The translations under genes and the position numbers were made by a program. The notes beneath the pieces are model-generated. The model ran no database searches. It had not been told where the DNA came from and worked only from the letters and a program-made list of their open reading frames with translations. A DNA stretch of 52,717 nt from Gammaproteobacteria bacterium (GTDB lineage: Bacteria > Pseudomonadota > Gammaproteobacteria > Steroidobacterales > Steroidobacteraceae): the NCBI GenBank assembly GCA_003164785.1, contig PLUE01000013.1, positions 6,455-59,171 on the forward strand, read 5' to 3'. Shown in pieces: positions 36,343 to 45,542 of this stretch (its first letter is position 1; the number at the start of each line of letters is the position of its first letter).

Positions 36343-37764
36343 TTGAATAAATTAACTGGCTTCTTGTGTCTGGGAATATTGTCGCTAACGACGTCGGCCG
36401 TGTGGGCCGACCCACCGGCCTCGGAGGCTTCATCGGCGGCGAGTTCCGCCGCGGTGCCTGCTGCGGAATCCGCATCCTCGTCGGCACCCGCCGCCGGCGA
36501 CGCGGCTTCGGCCGCACCCGCGCCGACCGAACCTCAACTCGTGACATTGGACAAGATCAGCGCAGGCGACACCGCATGGATGCTCACCTCGACGGCACTC
36601 GTGCTCATGATGACCGTTCCGGGCCTCGCGCTGTTTTACGGCGGCATGGTGCGCAAGAAGAACGTGCTCGCCACGCTGATGCAGAGTTTCGCGATCACGT
36701 GCGTCGTCACCATCCTCTGGTGGCTCGTCGGCTATTCCTGGGCGTTTACGCCCGGTTCTCCATGGTTGGGAGGTACGTCACGGCTCTTCATGAACGGGAT
36801 GACCTTCATGAAAGACGCCAACAAGCTCACCGTTTCGCATCTGGCGCTGACCATTCCCGAGACCGTCTATGCGATGTTCCAGATGACGTTCGCCATCATC
36901 ACGCCGGCCTTGATCGCCGGCGCATTCGCCGATCGCATGAAATTTTCGGCGATGTTGATATTCATGTCCGTCTGGTCGTTGCTAGTCTACGCCCCGATTG
37001 CCCATTGGGTCTGGGAGCCGAGCGGCTGGCTCGCGGTCAAGGGTGTGCTGGATTATGCCGGCGGCACCGTGGTGCACATCAATGCCGGCGTCGCGGCTCT
37101 CGCCAGCTGTCTGGTGATGGGGAAGCGCGTGGGCTACGGCAAAGAGGCCATGCCTCCGCACAACCTCGTGCTGACGCTGATCGGCGCGTCGCTCTTGTGG
37201 GTGGGCTGGTTCGGCTTCAATGCCGGTTCCGCCACGGCTGCCGACGGGCGCGCCGGCATGGCGATGCTGGCGACCCAATTGGCGACGGCCGCGGCCGCAC
37301 TCGGCTGGATGTTCGCCGAATGGATCACGAAGGGGAAACCCAGCGTGTTGGGAATCGCCTCAGGGGCCGTTGCCGGTCTCGTGGCCATCACCCCCGCCTC
37401 CGGCTACGTAGGGCCGGCGCCGGCCATCATCATCGGGTTGATTGCGGGCGTGGCCTGCTATTTCGCCGCGACGAAGCTCAAGGCAGCCTTGGGATACGAC
37501 GATTCTCTGGATGCGTTCGGCGTCCACGGTATCGGCGGCATCATCGGTGCTCTGCTGACCGGCGTGTTCGCCAGCAAGGAAATCAGTGGATCCGACGGAT
37601 CCGTGATTACCCAACTGTGGGGCGTCGGTTCTACGGTGATCTACGGTTTCGTCGTCAGCTTCATCCTGTTGAAGGTCATCGACATGACCATAGGACTTCG
37701 CGTCACGGAAGAACAAGAACGCGAAGGGCTCGATATCTCGCTGCACGGCGAGAGCGTCGAGTAG
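36343..37764 (+). CDS. amtB: Ammonium transporter
   Basis: 473 residues, Amt/MEP/Rh family inner-membrane ammonium channel with eleven or twelve helices. Conserved features: MVRKKNVLATLMQSFAI in the first helices, FQMTFAIITPALIAGA with the pore Phe, GGTVVHINAGVAAL with the first pore His, WFGFNAGSA, and DAFGVHGIGGIIGALLTG with the second pore His. The N-terminus has a signal peptide (to about 22) and then an odd 40-residue Ala/Ser/Pro-rich periplasmic extension. The start is probably TTG at 36343 with GGGGAT upstream; another TTG at 36247 would put the hairpin inside the gene. glnK lies downstream after two porins. Confidence 0.93.
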   Translation: MNKLTGFLCLGILSLTTSAVWADPPASEASSAASSAAVPAAESASSSAPAAGDAASAAPAPTEPQLVTLDKISAGDTAWMLTSTALVLMMTVPGLALFYGGMVRKKNVLATLMQSFAITCVVTILWWLVGYSWAFTPGSPWLGGTSRLFMNGMTFMKDANKLTVSHLALTIPETVYAMFQMTFAIITPALIAGAFADRMKFSAMLIFMSVWSLLVYAPIAHWVWEPSGWLAVKGVLDYAGGTVVHINAGVAALASCLVMGKRVGYGKEAMPPHNLVLTLIGASLLWVGWFGFNAGSATAADGRAGMAMLATQLATAAAALGWMFAEWITKGKPSVLGIASGAVAGLVAITPASGYVGPAPAIIIGLIAGVACYFAATKLKAALGYDDSLDAFGVHGIGGIIGALLTGVFASKEISGSDGSVITQLWGVGSTVIYGFVVSFILLKVIDMTIGLRVTEEQEREGLDISLHGESVE

Positions 37765-37803
37765 ATGCGGGCATGCATTAGTTCAAACGCTGATCGTTCG
37801 CGG

Positions 37804-37834
37804 GCCACCGTTGCGGGGTTACCGCAACGGTGGC
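37804..37834 (+). terminator. Strong hairpin between amtB and the first porin
   Basis: GCCACCGTTGCGG (37804-37816) pairs with CCGCAACGGTGGC (37822-37834) perfectly over 13 bp, with the 5-base loop GGTTA. No long T-run follows (GTCTTC), so it is either a leaky terminator or a processing/stability element that sets different levels of AmtB and porin. Confidence 0.6.
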
Positions 37835-37908
37835 GTCTTCTGCGCGAATGGATTTGAGCGGCTGTGCATTTCCCGACTTAATGAATCGTCGATGGAAGGA
37901 TTTAGTGA

Positions 37909-39501
37909 GTGACACGGAAAAAATCGTTGATCGATCGAATGGGTCCCTTAGCGCTGGCCGGGATGATGCTCGCGGCAACGTCTGCATTCGCCGACACGGC
38001 GGCCGCACCCGATGCGCCGGCCCCCAATCCCGATGGTCCGGTGGCGGGCTGCAGCAAGGGATCCGAAAATGAGGGCTTTTTCTCGCGTCTCAAAGAGAGC
38101 TATCAAGCGCACCTCGCGTGGGACGGCGGCGATGCCGCTGCGCTGACGACCCTCGTCGTGGGCGGCGGCGAAGCACCTGAATCCAATCCGCCGTTCCCGT
38201 ACTCGACGTGGAATGTAGGGGGCTCCCAAACGCTCGGCGTGGAGAACATGTATTACAACGCGCTGATGGACGCGCTCTACTGCGGCGAGGGCGGTCAGAA
38301 ATTGAAGGACAGCCGCTTCACCGTCTACGGATGGGTGGAGCCCGGCGGCAACATCAGTACCTCCCATACGCGCTACAACTATGTGACCGGTACGGGCGGC
38401 AACTACCCCGCCGCCTACTCGTTCGAGCCGAACACGGCGCAAGTGGACCAGGTGGCACTGTACTTCGAACGCACGGCGGATGAAGTGCAGCGTGATCATT
38501 TCGACTGGGGCTTTCGCTTCACTGCGCTCTATGGAACGGACTACAAATACACGTTCAGCAACGGCATTTTCAGCAATCAATACACCGACAGCGCCAAGCA
38601 ATACGGCTTCGATCCCGTCATGTACTACATGGACTTCTGGTTGCCGAAGTTTGCGGCGTTGGGCACCAACGTTCGCGTCGGCCGCTATATTTCCATTCCG
38701 GACATCGAAGCACAGCTCGCACCCAACAACATCACCTATAGCCATTCGCTTCTCTACACCTACGATCCGTACACGCAGAATGGTGTGGTGATGACCAATA
38801 AGCTCAGCAAGAATTGGCAAATTCAGACGGAGCTGTCGGCCGGCAACGACGTTGCACCCTGGGACAAGAACGAACGACGCCTGACGCCGGCCGCGTGCGT
38901 GATCTGGTCCTCGGACTCGGGGAAGGACAACATCTATCCCTGCATGAACGGCCTCAACGACAGCGATTGGCGTTGGAACAATGTTCAACATGCCGTCATC
39001 ACCTGGTATCACAAGATCAATTCGAAATGGCACACCGATACCGAGATTTGGTACATGTGGGAGGCGCACACGCCGAACGTCAACAACGACACCGGCCCGA
39101 ACGGCTCCAACCTGGGCGACGCCATCATTGCGCAGCAATATTCATACTTGAACTTTGGTGCGCCCTCCGGGGCGATCTGCAAGCCCACGCTGGTCTATTG
39201 CTACTCGTACGAGTTTGCCGCGCTCAATTACATCAACTATCAGATCGGGCCCCGGGATCTGGTGACGTGGCGCACGGATTTTCTCAACGATGCGCGTGGG
39301 CAGAGAACTGGATTCAAGACCCGCTATTACGAATTCGCCCTCGGGTATACCCATTGGGTGGGCGATGCGATCGAACTGCGGCCGGAGCTGCGCTTCGAGC
39401 ACGCACGCGATGCCCAGGCCTACGACAACCCCACGGGATTGCCGGGCATGGGCAGAAACTCCCAGGCCATGGCGGCGGCTGACGCCATTTTCCATTTTTA
39501 G
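37909..39501 (+). CDS. Outer-membrane beta-barrel protein (BBP2/OmpL-like porin) 1
   Basis: 530 residues with a signal peptide (MGPLALAGMMLAATSAFA, cut before DTAA). The mature part is full of alternating aromatic/polar strands, for example RFTVYGWVEPGGNISTS, AQVDQVALYFERTADEV and YYEFALGYTHWVGDAIELRPEL, with FEHARDAQAYDN and a C-terminal ADAIFHF ending in Phe, as for BAM-inserted barrels. This is the OmpL-like BBP2 family, which lacks close relation to general porins. The GTG start at 37909 has GGAAGGA about 9 bases upstream. It sits between amtB and glnK, so a role in letting ammonium or another small nitrogen compound through the outer membrane is likely but inferred. Confidence 0.88.
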   Translation: MTRKKSLIDRMGPLALAGMMLAATSAFADTAAAPDAPAPNPDGPVAGCSKGSENEGFFSRLKESYQAHLAWDGGDAAALTTLVVGGGEAPESNPPFPYSTWNVGGSQTLGVENMYYNALMDALYCGEGGQKLKDSRFTVYGWVEPGGNISTSHTRYNYVTGTGGNYPAAYSFEPNTAQVDQVALYFERTADEVQRDHFDWGFRFTALYGTDYKYTFSNGIFSNQYTDSAKQYGFDPVMYYMDFWLPKFAALGTNVRVGRYISIPDIEAQLAPNNITYSHSLLYTYDPYTQNGVVMTNKLSKNWQIQTELSAGNDVAPWDKNERRLTPAACVIWSSDSGKDNIYPCMNGLNDSDWRWNNVQHAVITWYHKINSKWHTDTEIWYMWEAHTPNVNNDTGPNGSNLGDAIIAQQYSYLNFGAPSGAICKPTLVYCYSYEFAALNYINYQIGPRDLVTWRTDFLNDARGQRTGFKTRYYEFALGYTHWVGDAIELRPELRFEHARDAQAYDNPTGLPGMGRNSQAMAAADAIFHF

Positions 39502-39603
39502 TCATGACGCCGGTGCACGCGCATGAAGGGCGCACCGAGGTCGATCGTGTCGAGCTTGAAGTTGATTGTCGAGATCTAACAAATCTACGGAAGGAAGGGA
39601 TGG

Positions 39604-41496
39604 ATGAACATCAGGAAACATTGTTATGGTTTTGTAGTAAGTGCTTTTGGAATCGGAACCGTGATGACGGCGGCGAGGGCGGATACGCCGCTCGCACCGG
39701 TCACCGTGTCGGCGGGAACCATCGTGGGAGTCGTCACGAACTCGGCCAAACGCGCCGTGGGGCGCGTGACGGTCACGGCGGCAAGAACGGACGGGGGCAG
39801 CCTTCGCGCTACGGTCTCGGGTAGCGATGGGGTGTATTCATTTGCCGATCTATCGCCCGGCACCTGGGTGCTTACCGTACAGGCAGAGGGCTATCCCGAA
39901 GTGTCTGTGCCTCCCCTGCAGGTCGTCGCGAGCAGGGCCACTCGGTATGACGTGACCCTGAATGGTGCAGGCAACGCCACGATCGCGACCGCGTCCGGAT
40001 CCGCGCCGGCGAGGCTCGTCGCCGCCGAGGCGACGATACCGGAAGCGCTGCAGTCGCCGCCGGATCTGCCGGAAGTCGATCTTCAAACGCCCTTCGCCGT
40101 GGGCGATATTGGTTGGATGAACGGCAATACCCGTGAAAAAGCACCGATTTTCGATACGAAGTTCTTCACGCCGGAAATCCGCTTCGACATGAATTACCTG
40201 CAAAGCGGCAACCACCCCATCGACCATACGATCGTCGGCTCGACCGAAGAATTCCGCTCCGGCGAATTCCAAATCGAACAGGTGAGCTTCGGTGGCGACT
40301 TTCATTGGGAAGGCGTGAAGGCCCGCTTTCTGTCGATGTTCGGCATGTTCTCCACGACCACACCGCGCAATGACGCCAGCTCCGCGGTCGGACAGTGGGA
40401 CCTTCAAGACGCCTATCGATACTTCTCGGAAGCGAATGCAGGCTATCACTGGGACGTGAGCCACGGCCTCAATGTCGACGTCGGTATTTTCGTTTCGTAC
40501 ATCGGCCTGTTCAGCTACTACAACTTCGACAACTGGACGTACCAGCCGTCGTTCGTGTCGTCCAATACGCCCTGGTTCTTCAACGGTCTGCGCGTGCAAT
40601 ATTGGCCGACGCAGACCCTGAAGATCGAACCCTGGCTCATCAACGGTTGGCAATCCTATGCCAAGTTCAACAGCAAGCCGGGCTTCGGCGGCCAGATCCT
40701 GTGGATTCCGAACGACTCGTTCAAACTGGTGCTCAACAGCTATTCGATCGGACAGGATAATTTGAACTGCCAGGCCCCTGGCAGTACGTCAGGAACGATG
40801 GACACGCTCTGCCAGCCGCAGAACGGCGGTAACCCCAATGCAGCGGCGGGATCCTATGTGGGCGCAGGCGGGCCGGTCGACTGGTCGCGGGTGAAGCGTA
40901 TTCATGAAGACGACAGCGTCCTGGTGAAGTACTACGATGCAAAGGGACAAGGCGGCGCCGGCGTATCCAAAATGGCATTCAGCTTTACGGCCGATATCGG
41001 TTGCGAGTATGGCGGCGGCGTCACCTGTTCGAACGGGCAGAACAAGGAGAACTTCTTCGGCATGATGTTCTACGACCGTACGTGGTTCCATAACGATCTG
41101 TACGCGGTGACGCTGGGCGGCGGATTCATGAACAATCCGGGCCGATACCTCGCCCTGACTCCGCCGATCAACGGCGCGACGGCCGCGACCGGTACGCCAT
41201 ACTTCACTCAGGCCCCGGGCCAAAAGCTCTACCAATGGGACTCGCAGCTCAATTTCCAGTACATGCCGAAGGACTGGATTACGTGGTGGACCGAGGCTAC
41301 GTTCCGGCATTCCAGCGTGCCCTACTGGTCCGGATCGGGTGGCGTAACGCCTCCCAACGGCAATAACGGTTCGCCGGGAAGCTGCGTCGGTGGCGGTGCC
41401 AATTTCACCACCGGCCAGTGCTCCGCCGGCGACTGGTTTCCCGACCTTCGCACACGCGAAGCAATCTGGGGTGCCGGCGTTCTTGTCAAGTTCTAG
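39604..41496 (+). CDS. Outer-membrane beta-barrel protein with N-terminal carboxypeptidase-regulatory-like domain
   Basis: 630 residues. After a signal peptide (to about residue 26, RADTPL), residues 33-118 form a carboxypeptidase-regulatory-like beta-sandwich: GTIVGVVTNSAKRAVGRVTV, SGSDGVYSFADLSPGTWVL and VQAEGYPEVSV. The rest is a BBP2-type barrel (EIRFDMNYLQ, NVDVGIFVSYIGLFSYYNF, WPTQTLKIEPWLINGWQSY) ending in GAGVLVKF with C-terminal Phe. It resembles the preceding barrel in type but is longer and has this extra periplasmic domain, as TonB-dependent receptors do; no TonB plug is seen. GGAAGG lies shortly before the ATG. Cooperation with AmtB is inferred from the shared operon. Confidence 0.87.
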   Translation: MNIRKHCYGFVVSAFGIGTVMTAARADTPLAPVTVSAGTIVGVVTNSAKRAVGRVTVTAARTDGGSLRATVSGSDGVYSFADLSPGTWVLTVQAEGYPEVSVPPLQVVASRATRYDVTLNGAGNATIATASGSAPARLVAAEATIPEALQSPPDLPEVDLQTPFAVGDIGWMNGNTREKAPIFDTKFFTPEIRFDMNYLQSGNHPIDHTIVGSTEEFRSGEFQIEQVSFGGDFHWEGVKARFLSMFGMFSTTTPRNDASSAVGQWDLQDAYRYFSEANAGYHWDVSHGLNVDVGIFVSYIGLFSYYNFDNWTYQPSFVSSNTPWFFNGLRVQYWPTQTLKIEPWLINGWQSYAKFNSKPGFGGQILWIPNDSFKLVLNSYSIGQDNLNCQAPGSTSGTMDTLCQPQNGGNPNAAAGSYVGAGGPVDWSRVKRIHEDDSVLVKYYDAKGQGGAGVSKMAFSFTADIGCEYGGGVTCSNGQNKENFFGMMFYDRTWFHNDLYAVTLGGGFMNNPGRYLALTPPINGATAATGTPYFTQAPGQKLYQWDSQLNFQYMPKDWITWWTEATFRHSSVPYWSGSGGVTPPNGNNGSPGSCVGGGANFTTGQCSAGDWFPDLRTREAIWGAGVLVKF

Positions 41497-41513
41497 TCAA
41501 CCGGACCGCTCGG

Positions 41514-41542
41514 CCCGGGCGCAGCCTTGCTCTGCGCCCGGG
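41514..41542 (+). repeat. Hairpin upstream of glnK
   Basis: CCCGGGCGCAG (41514-41524) and CTGCGCCCGGG (41532-41542) form a perfect 11-bp stem with a 7-base loop, in the 96-base gap between the second porin and glnK. It has no T-run, so it is more likely an mRNA structure than a terminator. Confidence 0.55.
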
Positions 41543-41580
41543 GCGGGTGGACCGACCTGGCGCGTGTGAGCCCTCGATAA

Positions 41581-41931
<351 letters not shown>

Positions 41932-42021
41932 ACGATGGAGTCCCTCGATCTCGAGATATCTCTTCGTTGTCGCATCCTGCCAAGGGGCCCGGTCGCTAGG
42001 GTGCCGACGCCGGCGCCGGTG

Positions 42022-42052
42022 CGGGCGGCGCGGGGGAGATCGCCGCCGCCCG
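42022..42052 (+). terminator. GC-rich hairpin downstream of glnK
   Basis: CGGGCGGCG (42022-42030) pairs with CGCCGCCCG (42044-42052), a 9-bp stem with 13-base loop, 90 bases after the glnK stop. No T-run; it may mark the end of the unit. Confidence 0.4.
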
Positions 42053-42299
42053 TACGATATGGCGGCCCTCATTGCCGGACAATGCGCGGCGGGTGGGAAA
42101 GTATTTCGCTCTGATCTGCTCGGGGCCCAAGTCTTCGACGAGGCGCAGATCCGGGTGCACCTGTACGGGCAGCCGACCGACATGCGTAAGTATGCACGGC
42201 GATCCGTTATGCGCGGCATTAATTGGTTGCGTCACGGCTACCCGTTACTGATCAGCGACGATCAAATACTTGGAGGCGACTGGCATACGCATTGATCCG
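42053..42299 (+). other. Possible IS66 Orf2-like fragment
   Basis: A plus-strand frame reads QVFDEAQIRVHLYGQPTDMRKYA (about 42128-42196, in parts), which recalls the start of IS66-type Orf2 proteins (the TDMRK motif). It is short, has no flanking partner genes, and could be chance. Confidence 0.25.
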
Positions 42300-42418
42300 A
42301 ATCTTGAGTCCAGCCCTTGTCGACGGGCTAGCAGAAATCCCCCCAACCTGCCGCTCGCGCGGAAGTAATCCACCAGACCCAGATCGCGCAGGAGGTCCTT
42401 GAAACGCGGGTCGCCCAT
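42300..42418 (-). pseudogene. C-terminal remnant of a TPR/winged-helix regulator-like protein
   Basis: The frame gives MGDPRFKDLLRDLGLVDYFR and then ASGRLGGF. Many CadC- or adenylate-cyclase-like proteins with TPR repeats end in a DPRFxxLLRxLGLxxYWRxSG pattern, and this matches closely. Nothing of the TPR part is readable upstream. Only this tail remains. Confidence 0.45.
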
Positions 42419-42606
42419 GACGGTCCGCGTCGTCCGGTTTTCTGTTCCATTACTCCCGAAAACCCAGGAAAAGTCGCTCCGCGCCTCATTTACCGCGATA
42501 AAGTGCGCTTCTAGTGCGTACGGCGTTCAGTCATCGTTGGTTTGCGAGCCACCGTCTTCCCGAAAAAGAATGAGAAGCTTTAGTCACGCGTTAACGCGCG
42601 GTTGGC

Positions 42607-43389
42607 TCAGATTCCGGCGTACCACTGGTATCCGCGGTCTTCCCAATATCCGCCCTTACCCCGACCTAGGCCGCTGAAGTTCTCGATGGCATCGATACGC
42701 ATGATGTACTTCGCCATCTTATACCCCAGCTGGCGCTCCAACCGCAGCCGCAGCGGCGCGCCGTGCGCCACGGGCAGCGGCCTGTCATTCATGTCGTAGG
42801 CGAGAATCGTCTGCGGGTGCATCGCGTCAATGAGATCGATGGACTCGTAGTACTGTCCCGTTCCATCGAGTGCCAGCTCGAGCGTGTCGGCGCAATAGAA
42901 CGCCAAGTATTTCGCGCCTGGCTTCACCTGCACGAGGTTCAGAAGCGCGCTCAATCGCGTGCCCGTCCACTTGCCGATGCAGCTCCACCCTTCCACGCAG
43001 TCATGCCGCGTGATCTGGGTCCGAGCCGGCATTCGGCGCAAGTCTGCTAGCGACAGCGAGAGCGGCCGCTGCACCAAGCCCCCGACAGTGAGCCGCCAAT
43101 TAGCGAAGTGGTCCTGCGCGAGGTGGTTGTACTCGTCGGTATCCGGGTTTGTGGTGCCGTTGGCGCGAAATTCCTCGGAGATGTCACTCTCCGAATACTC
43201 GCGTGCCAGCGCCTGTCGTCCGAGGAGCAGTCGCTGGACGTGCTGCGTCCACCCTTCGGCGACATCAAGGGTGGAATTGACCCGGTCCGACTGCGCGACT
43301 CGATCGCAGGCACTCAATGCGAGGCCCCCGGCCAAGGCCAGTGCGCGCTGCAGCCACCGTCTGCGATCCACTCCCGCCGGCTTCGTCAC
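42607..43389 (-). CDS. Tat-exported molybdopterin oxidoreductase (sulfite oxidase / MsrP-like), lipoprotein
   Basis: 260 residues. The N-terminus has a twin-arginine pattern (VDRRRWLQRALALAGG) followed by a lipobox-like LALSACD, so the folded cofactor enzyme is likely exported by Tat and lipid-anchored. The sulfite-oxidase fold is shown by LTVGGLVQRPLSLSLADLRRMP, the Mo-ligand Cys in TRHDCVEGWSCIGKWTG and YIMRIDAIENFSG at the end. The start is GTG 43389, with GGAGAG upstream and a GTGA overlap with the cytochrome b stop. With the b561 as electron partner it is a periplasmic reductase or oxidase; substrate unknown. Confidence 0.9.
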   Translation of the reverse strand: MTKPAGVDRRRWLQRALALAGGLALSACDRVAQSDRVNSTLDVAEGWTQHVQRLLLGRQALAREYSESDISEEFRANGTTNPDTDEYNHLAQDHFANWRLTVGGLVQRPLSLSLADLRRMPARTQITRHDCVEGWSCIGKWTGTRLSALLNLVQVKPGAKYLAFYCADTLELALDGTGQYYESIDLIDAMHPQTILAYDMNDRPLPVAHGAPLRLRLERQLGYKMAKYIMRIDAIENFSGLGRGKGGYWEDRGYQWYAGI

Positions 43390-44123
43390 GATTCTCTCCG
43401 GTCCGGCTTGATCACGAACCAGCCGGTCACAATGGACCGCATCTCCGTCAGCGGGCCAGCGGCCAGGACCGCCGCAATGTGAATCAAAAGAAACATCACG
43501 AGCGTCGTAGCCGTGATGAAGTGCACGGTCCGAGCGGACTGGCGTCCGCCGAAGACGGCCGTGAGGAAATGCAGTCGCGCGTCCAGGCCGGGAGACATCG
43601 TGAGCCCGGATAGTGCGATCAACGGCAGCAAGCCGAACAACACCGCCAGATACGTCAACTTCTGAAGCACGTTGTATTGGCGCGCTTCCTCGCCGTGTGG
43701 AAACCGCAGCCGCAAATGCTCGAACACCGAACGGCCGATGTGACGTATCTGCGCGCCGCTCGGCAGCAGCGTCCAGCGAATGCGGCCGCTCGTCAATGCA
43801 TAGACGGCATACGTGAAGCCGTTCACCACGAAGAGCCACGCAAAGAAAAAGTGCCAGCGTCGGCCGCTCGCGAGATCCTGCCAGCCCGGCAGCGTGATCC
43901 AAGCTGGGAACGCCGGCCCATCTCCCGACCCGAAGACAATCAGGGGGCGACTGAAGCGCGAGGTCTCACCCCAATAGAGGGCCGGATGCGCATTCAGAAT
44001 CTGAAGACCACTCATCAGCAGCAGAAGCAGACTCAGGGCATTGATCCAATGCGTGATACGAACGATGAGCGGATGACGATAGACGGCGACCCGGCCGCCG
44101 GCGAGCGCTCGGTCGTGAGTCAT
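43386..44123 (-). CDS. Cytochrome b561-type membrane protein
   Basis: 245 residues with about four membrane helices: HPLIVRITHWINALSLLLLLMSGLQI (first heme His), WHFFFAWLFVVNGFTYAVY, LTYLAVLFGLLPLIALSGLTM and TVHFITATTLVMFLLIHIAAVLAAG (further His). This is the di-heme cytochrome b that feeds quinol electrons to molybdopterin partners, as in formate dehydrogenase gamma or MsrQ-like units. ATG 44123 is chosen; GTG at 44126 is adjacent. Its stop overlaps the molybdoenzyme start (4 bases), so the two are coupled. Confidence 0.9.
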   Translation of the reverse strand: MTHDRALAGGRVAVYRHPLIVRITHWINALSLLLLLMSGLQILNAHPALYWGETSRFSRPLIVFGSGDGPAFPAWITLPGWQDLASGRRWHFFFAWLFVVNGFTYAVYALTSGRIRWTLLPSGAQIRHIGRSVFEHLRLRFPHGEEARQYNVLQKLTYLAVLFGLLPLIALSGLTMSPGLDARLHFLTAVFGGRQSARTVHFITATTLVMFLLIHIAAVLAAGPLTEMRSIVTGWFVIKPDRRES

Positions 44124-44133
44124 CACGCCGCGC

Positions 44134-44733
44134 TCACATCGGGGGCTTCGCGCCGTTCTCGCCGATGGAAATGCCGTTCGAGGCGAGTCCCCCGTTCGGC
44201 GTCTTCACGACGATCAAGAACGCCGGAATCCCCGGCTTGATCAGGGAGCGGTCCCCATTCGTGAACTGAACGATCGGCACGTCTTTCGGCACGATGATCT
44301 TGCGTTCGCCGTTCGGGTAGGTGACCTCGAGCTCCCGTCCCTTCGCCCCAGCCGTCACCTTGCCGACGGTGCCGTTGGTCATCATAGAGCCCTTGTGCAG
44401 ATCCCAGTCATAGTGTCCCTCCCCGGCCTTCACGCCCGGCGGAAAGACATGCACCTCGAGCGAACGGCCCGTCCCGTTCTTCTGCGGTATTTCCGCCGTG
44501 CCGATGAAACTTCCGGGCTGAATGACCCCGACGTCAATCGACTTCAGCAGCGTGACCGTCCAATCCTTCGCGAGCGCAATCGTCACCGTCGCGCCGTCTG
44601 CGGGCTTTAACGTCAGAGTATTGTTCTCGACCGACACGATCACGCCGCGCGCCACGCCGGGAGGCGCCTGGGCAATGCATGTCAGAGGCATAAGCAGTGC
44701 GAGGGCAGTGACGGCGGGAAGGATCGATTTCAT
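44134..44733 (-). CDS. Periplasmic protein of unknown function (DUF5666-like)
   Basis: 199 residues with a signal peptide (MKSILPAVTALALLMPLTCIA, cut before QAPP). The mature part is beta-rich: VARGVIVSVENNTLTLKPAD, then VTIALAKDWTVTLLKSIDV, QPGSFIGTAEI and ELEVTYPNGERKIIVPKDVPIV, like the small OB-like repeats of DUF5666 proteins. Its role is unknown; as first gene of the unit with cytochrome b561 and the molybdoenzyme it may assist the redox partner. AAGGAG lies six bases before the ATG. Confidence 0.8.
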   Translation of the reverse strand: MKSILPAVTALALLMPLTCIAQAPPGVARGVIVSVENNTLTLKPADGATVTIALAKDWTVTLLKSIDVGVIQPGSFIGTAEIPQKNGTGRSLEVHVFPPGVKAGEGHYDWDLHKGSMMTNGTVGKVTAGAKGRELEVTYPNGERKIIVPKDVPIVQFTNGDRSLIKPGIPAFLIVVKTPNGGLASNGISIGENGAKPPM

Positions 44734-45059
44734 GTGGGACTCCTTGTCGGGTGGGGCACTGAGCAGCTGCTGAACATTATTGCACGCTCCGCACTGTATT
44801 GGGCGCGATTGCCCGCTCGATGGCGCCGTCCCTCAAACCGCACGGATTGCACATGAGCGGGTCAACTCAAAGAGTGATGGCCGTGAACAGGCGTCTGCGT
44901 TCGACGCATGCCAGCTTCGTAACTAATTGAAATCTCGTATCTCGCACTATCTACAGATGATCAAAATTGGCCGCCCGTTGACAAAGTTTGCGGCTTGTGC
45001 TCCATCACGCCACCCCTCTCCCGGATTCCGTGGACCTCGATCCCGATCTGTCACAAGGC
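44734..45059. other. Intergenic stretch
   Basis: Contains the promoter region for the redox unit; no gene or repeat recognised. Confidence 0.35.
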
Positions 45060-45521
45060 CTAATCCTTATCCGCCACAGAATCGCCCGACCTCTCGACTG
45101 TGGCGCCATCCTCGCAATCGATCGCATGTAATTCCCGTAAGCATCCGCGGCAGATCATCGCCTTGCGACCAGCCAGCATGCCTTCAACGTCCTTAGGTTC
45201 CTTGCCACAGAATCCGCATACGAAGGGAATCCCGTCTGTAGGCACCGGTTTGGCCTCCAGATCGATTCGGCCAAGGCTTGGTGTGGTCGGATTATCGGAC
45301 TCAATGAGCCGAATCTGCACAATGTCACCCACCGACGCGGAACTCGTCAACCAGTGTGCGTCCGCGGTAGGTTGACCCTCGGGCGCAATCTCGCCGTCTA
45401 CCTTAATCCAGGCCTGATTGAATCCCGGATGCGCGGTCACTGACACATTCAGGGTCTCCGCCATCGCCACCCCGGCGAGAACACGATGTTCGCCATTAAT
45501 CGTCACTTCTAAACAAAGCAC
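45060..45521 (-). CDS. ClpX-type C4 zinc-finger protein
   Basis: 153 residues. The C-terminal part has the ClpX zinc-binding domain: CGFCGKEPKDV then EGMLAGRKAMICRGCLREL, with spacing C-x2-C-x18-C-x2-C as in ClpX. The AAA+ part of ClpX is absent, so it may be an adaptor, a competitor for ClpX adaptors, or an unrelated Zn protein. Residues 1-95 (VTINGEHRVLAGVAMAETLNVSV) form a separate domain without known homologue to me. The GTG at 45521 has AGGAGG about 4 bases upstream and is preferred over GTG 45542. It lies 21 bases after a broken molybdenum-carrier gene on the same strand. Confidence 0.75.
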   Translation of the reverse strand: MLCLEVTINGEHRVLAGVAMAETLNVSVTAHPGFNQAWIKVDGEIAPEGQPTADAHWLTSSASVGDIVQIRLIESDNPTTPSLGRIDLEAKPVPTDGIPFVCGFCGKEPKDVEGMLAGRKAMICRGCLRELHAIDCEDGATVERSGDSVADKD

Positions 45522-45542
45522 TGCGCCTCCTGTTACTACCAC

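Noticed and set aside
36366..37781. A 471-codon frame on the same strand inside amtB
   Set aside because: Out-of-frame shadow of amtB with Arg/His-rich composition; AmtB has all pore motifs in the other frame.
37948..39138. 396-codon minus-strand frame
   Set aside because: Antisense of the first barrel gene, no domain, Arg/Val-rich shadow composition.
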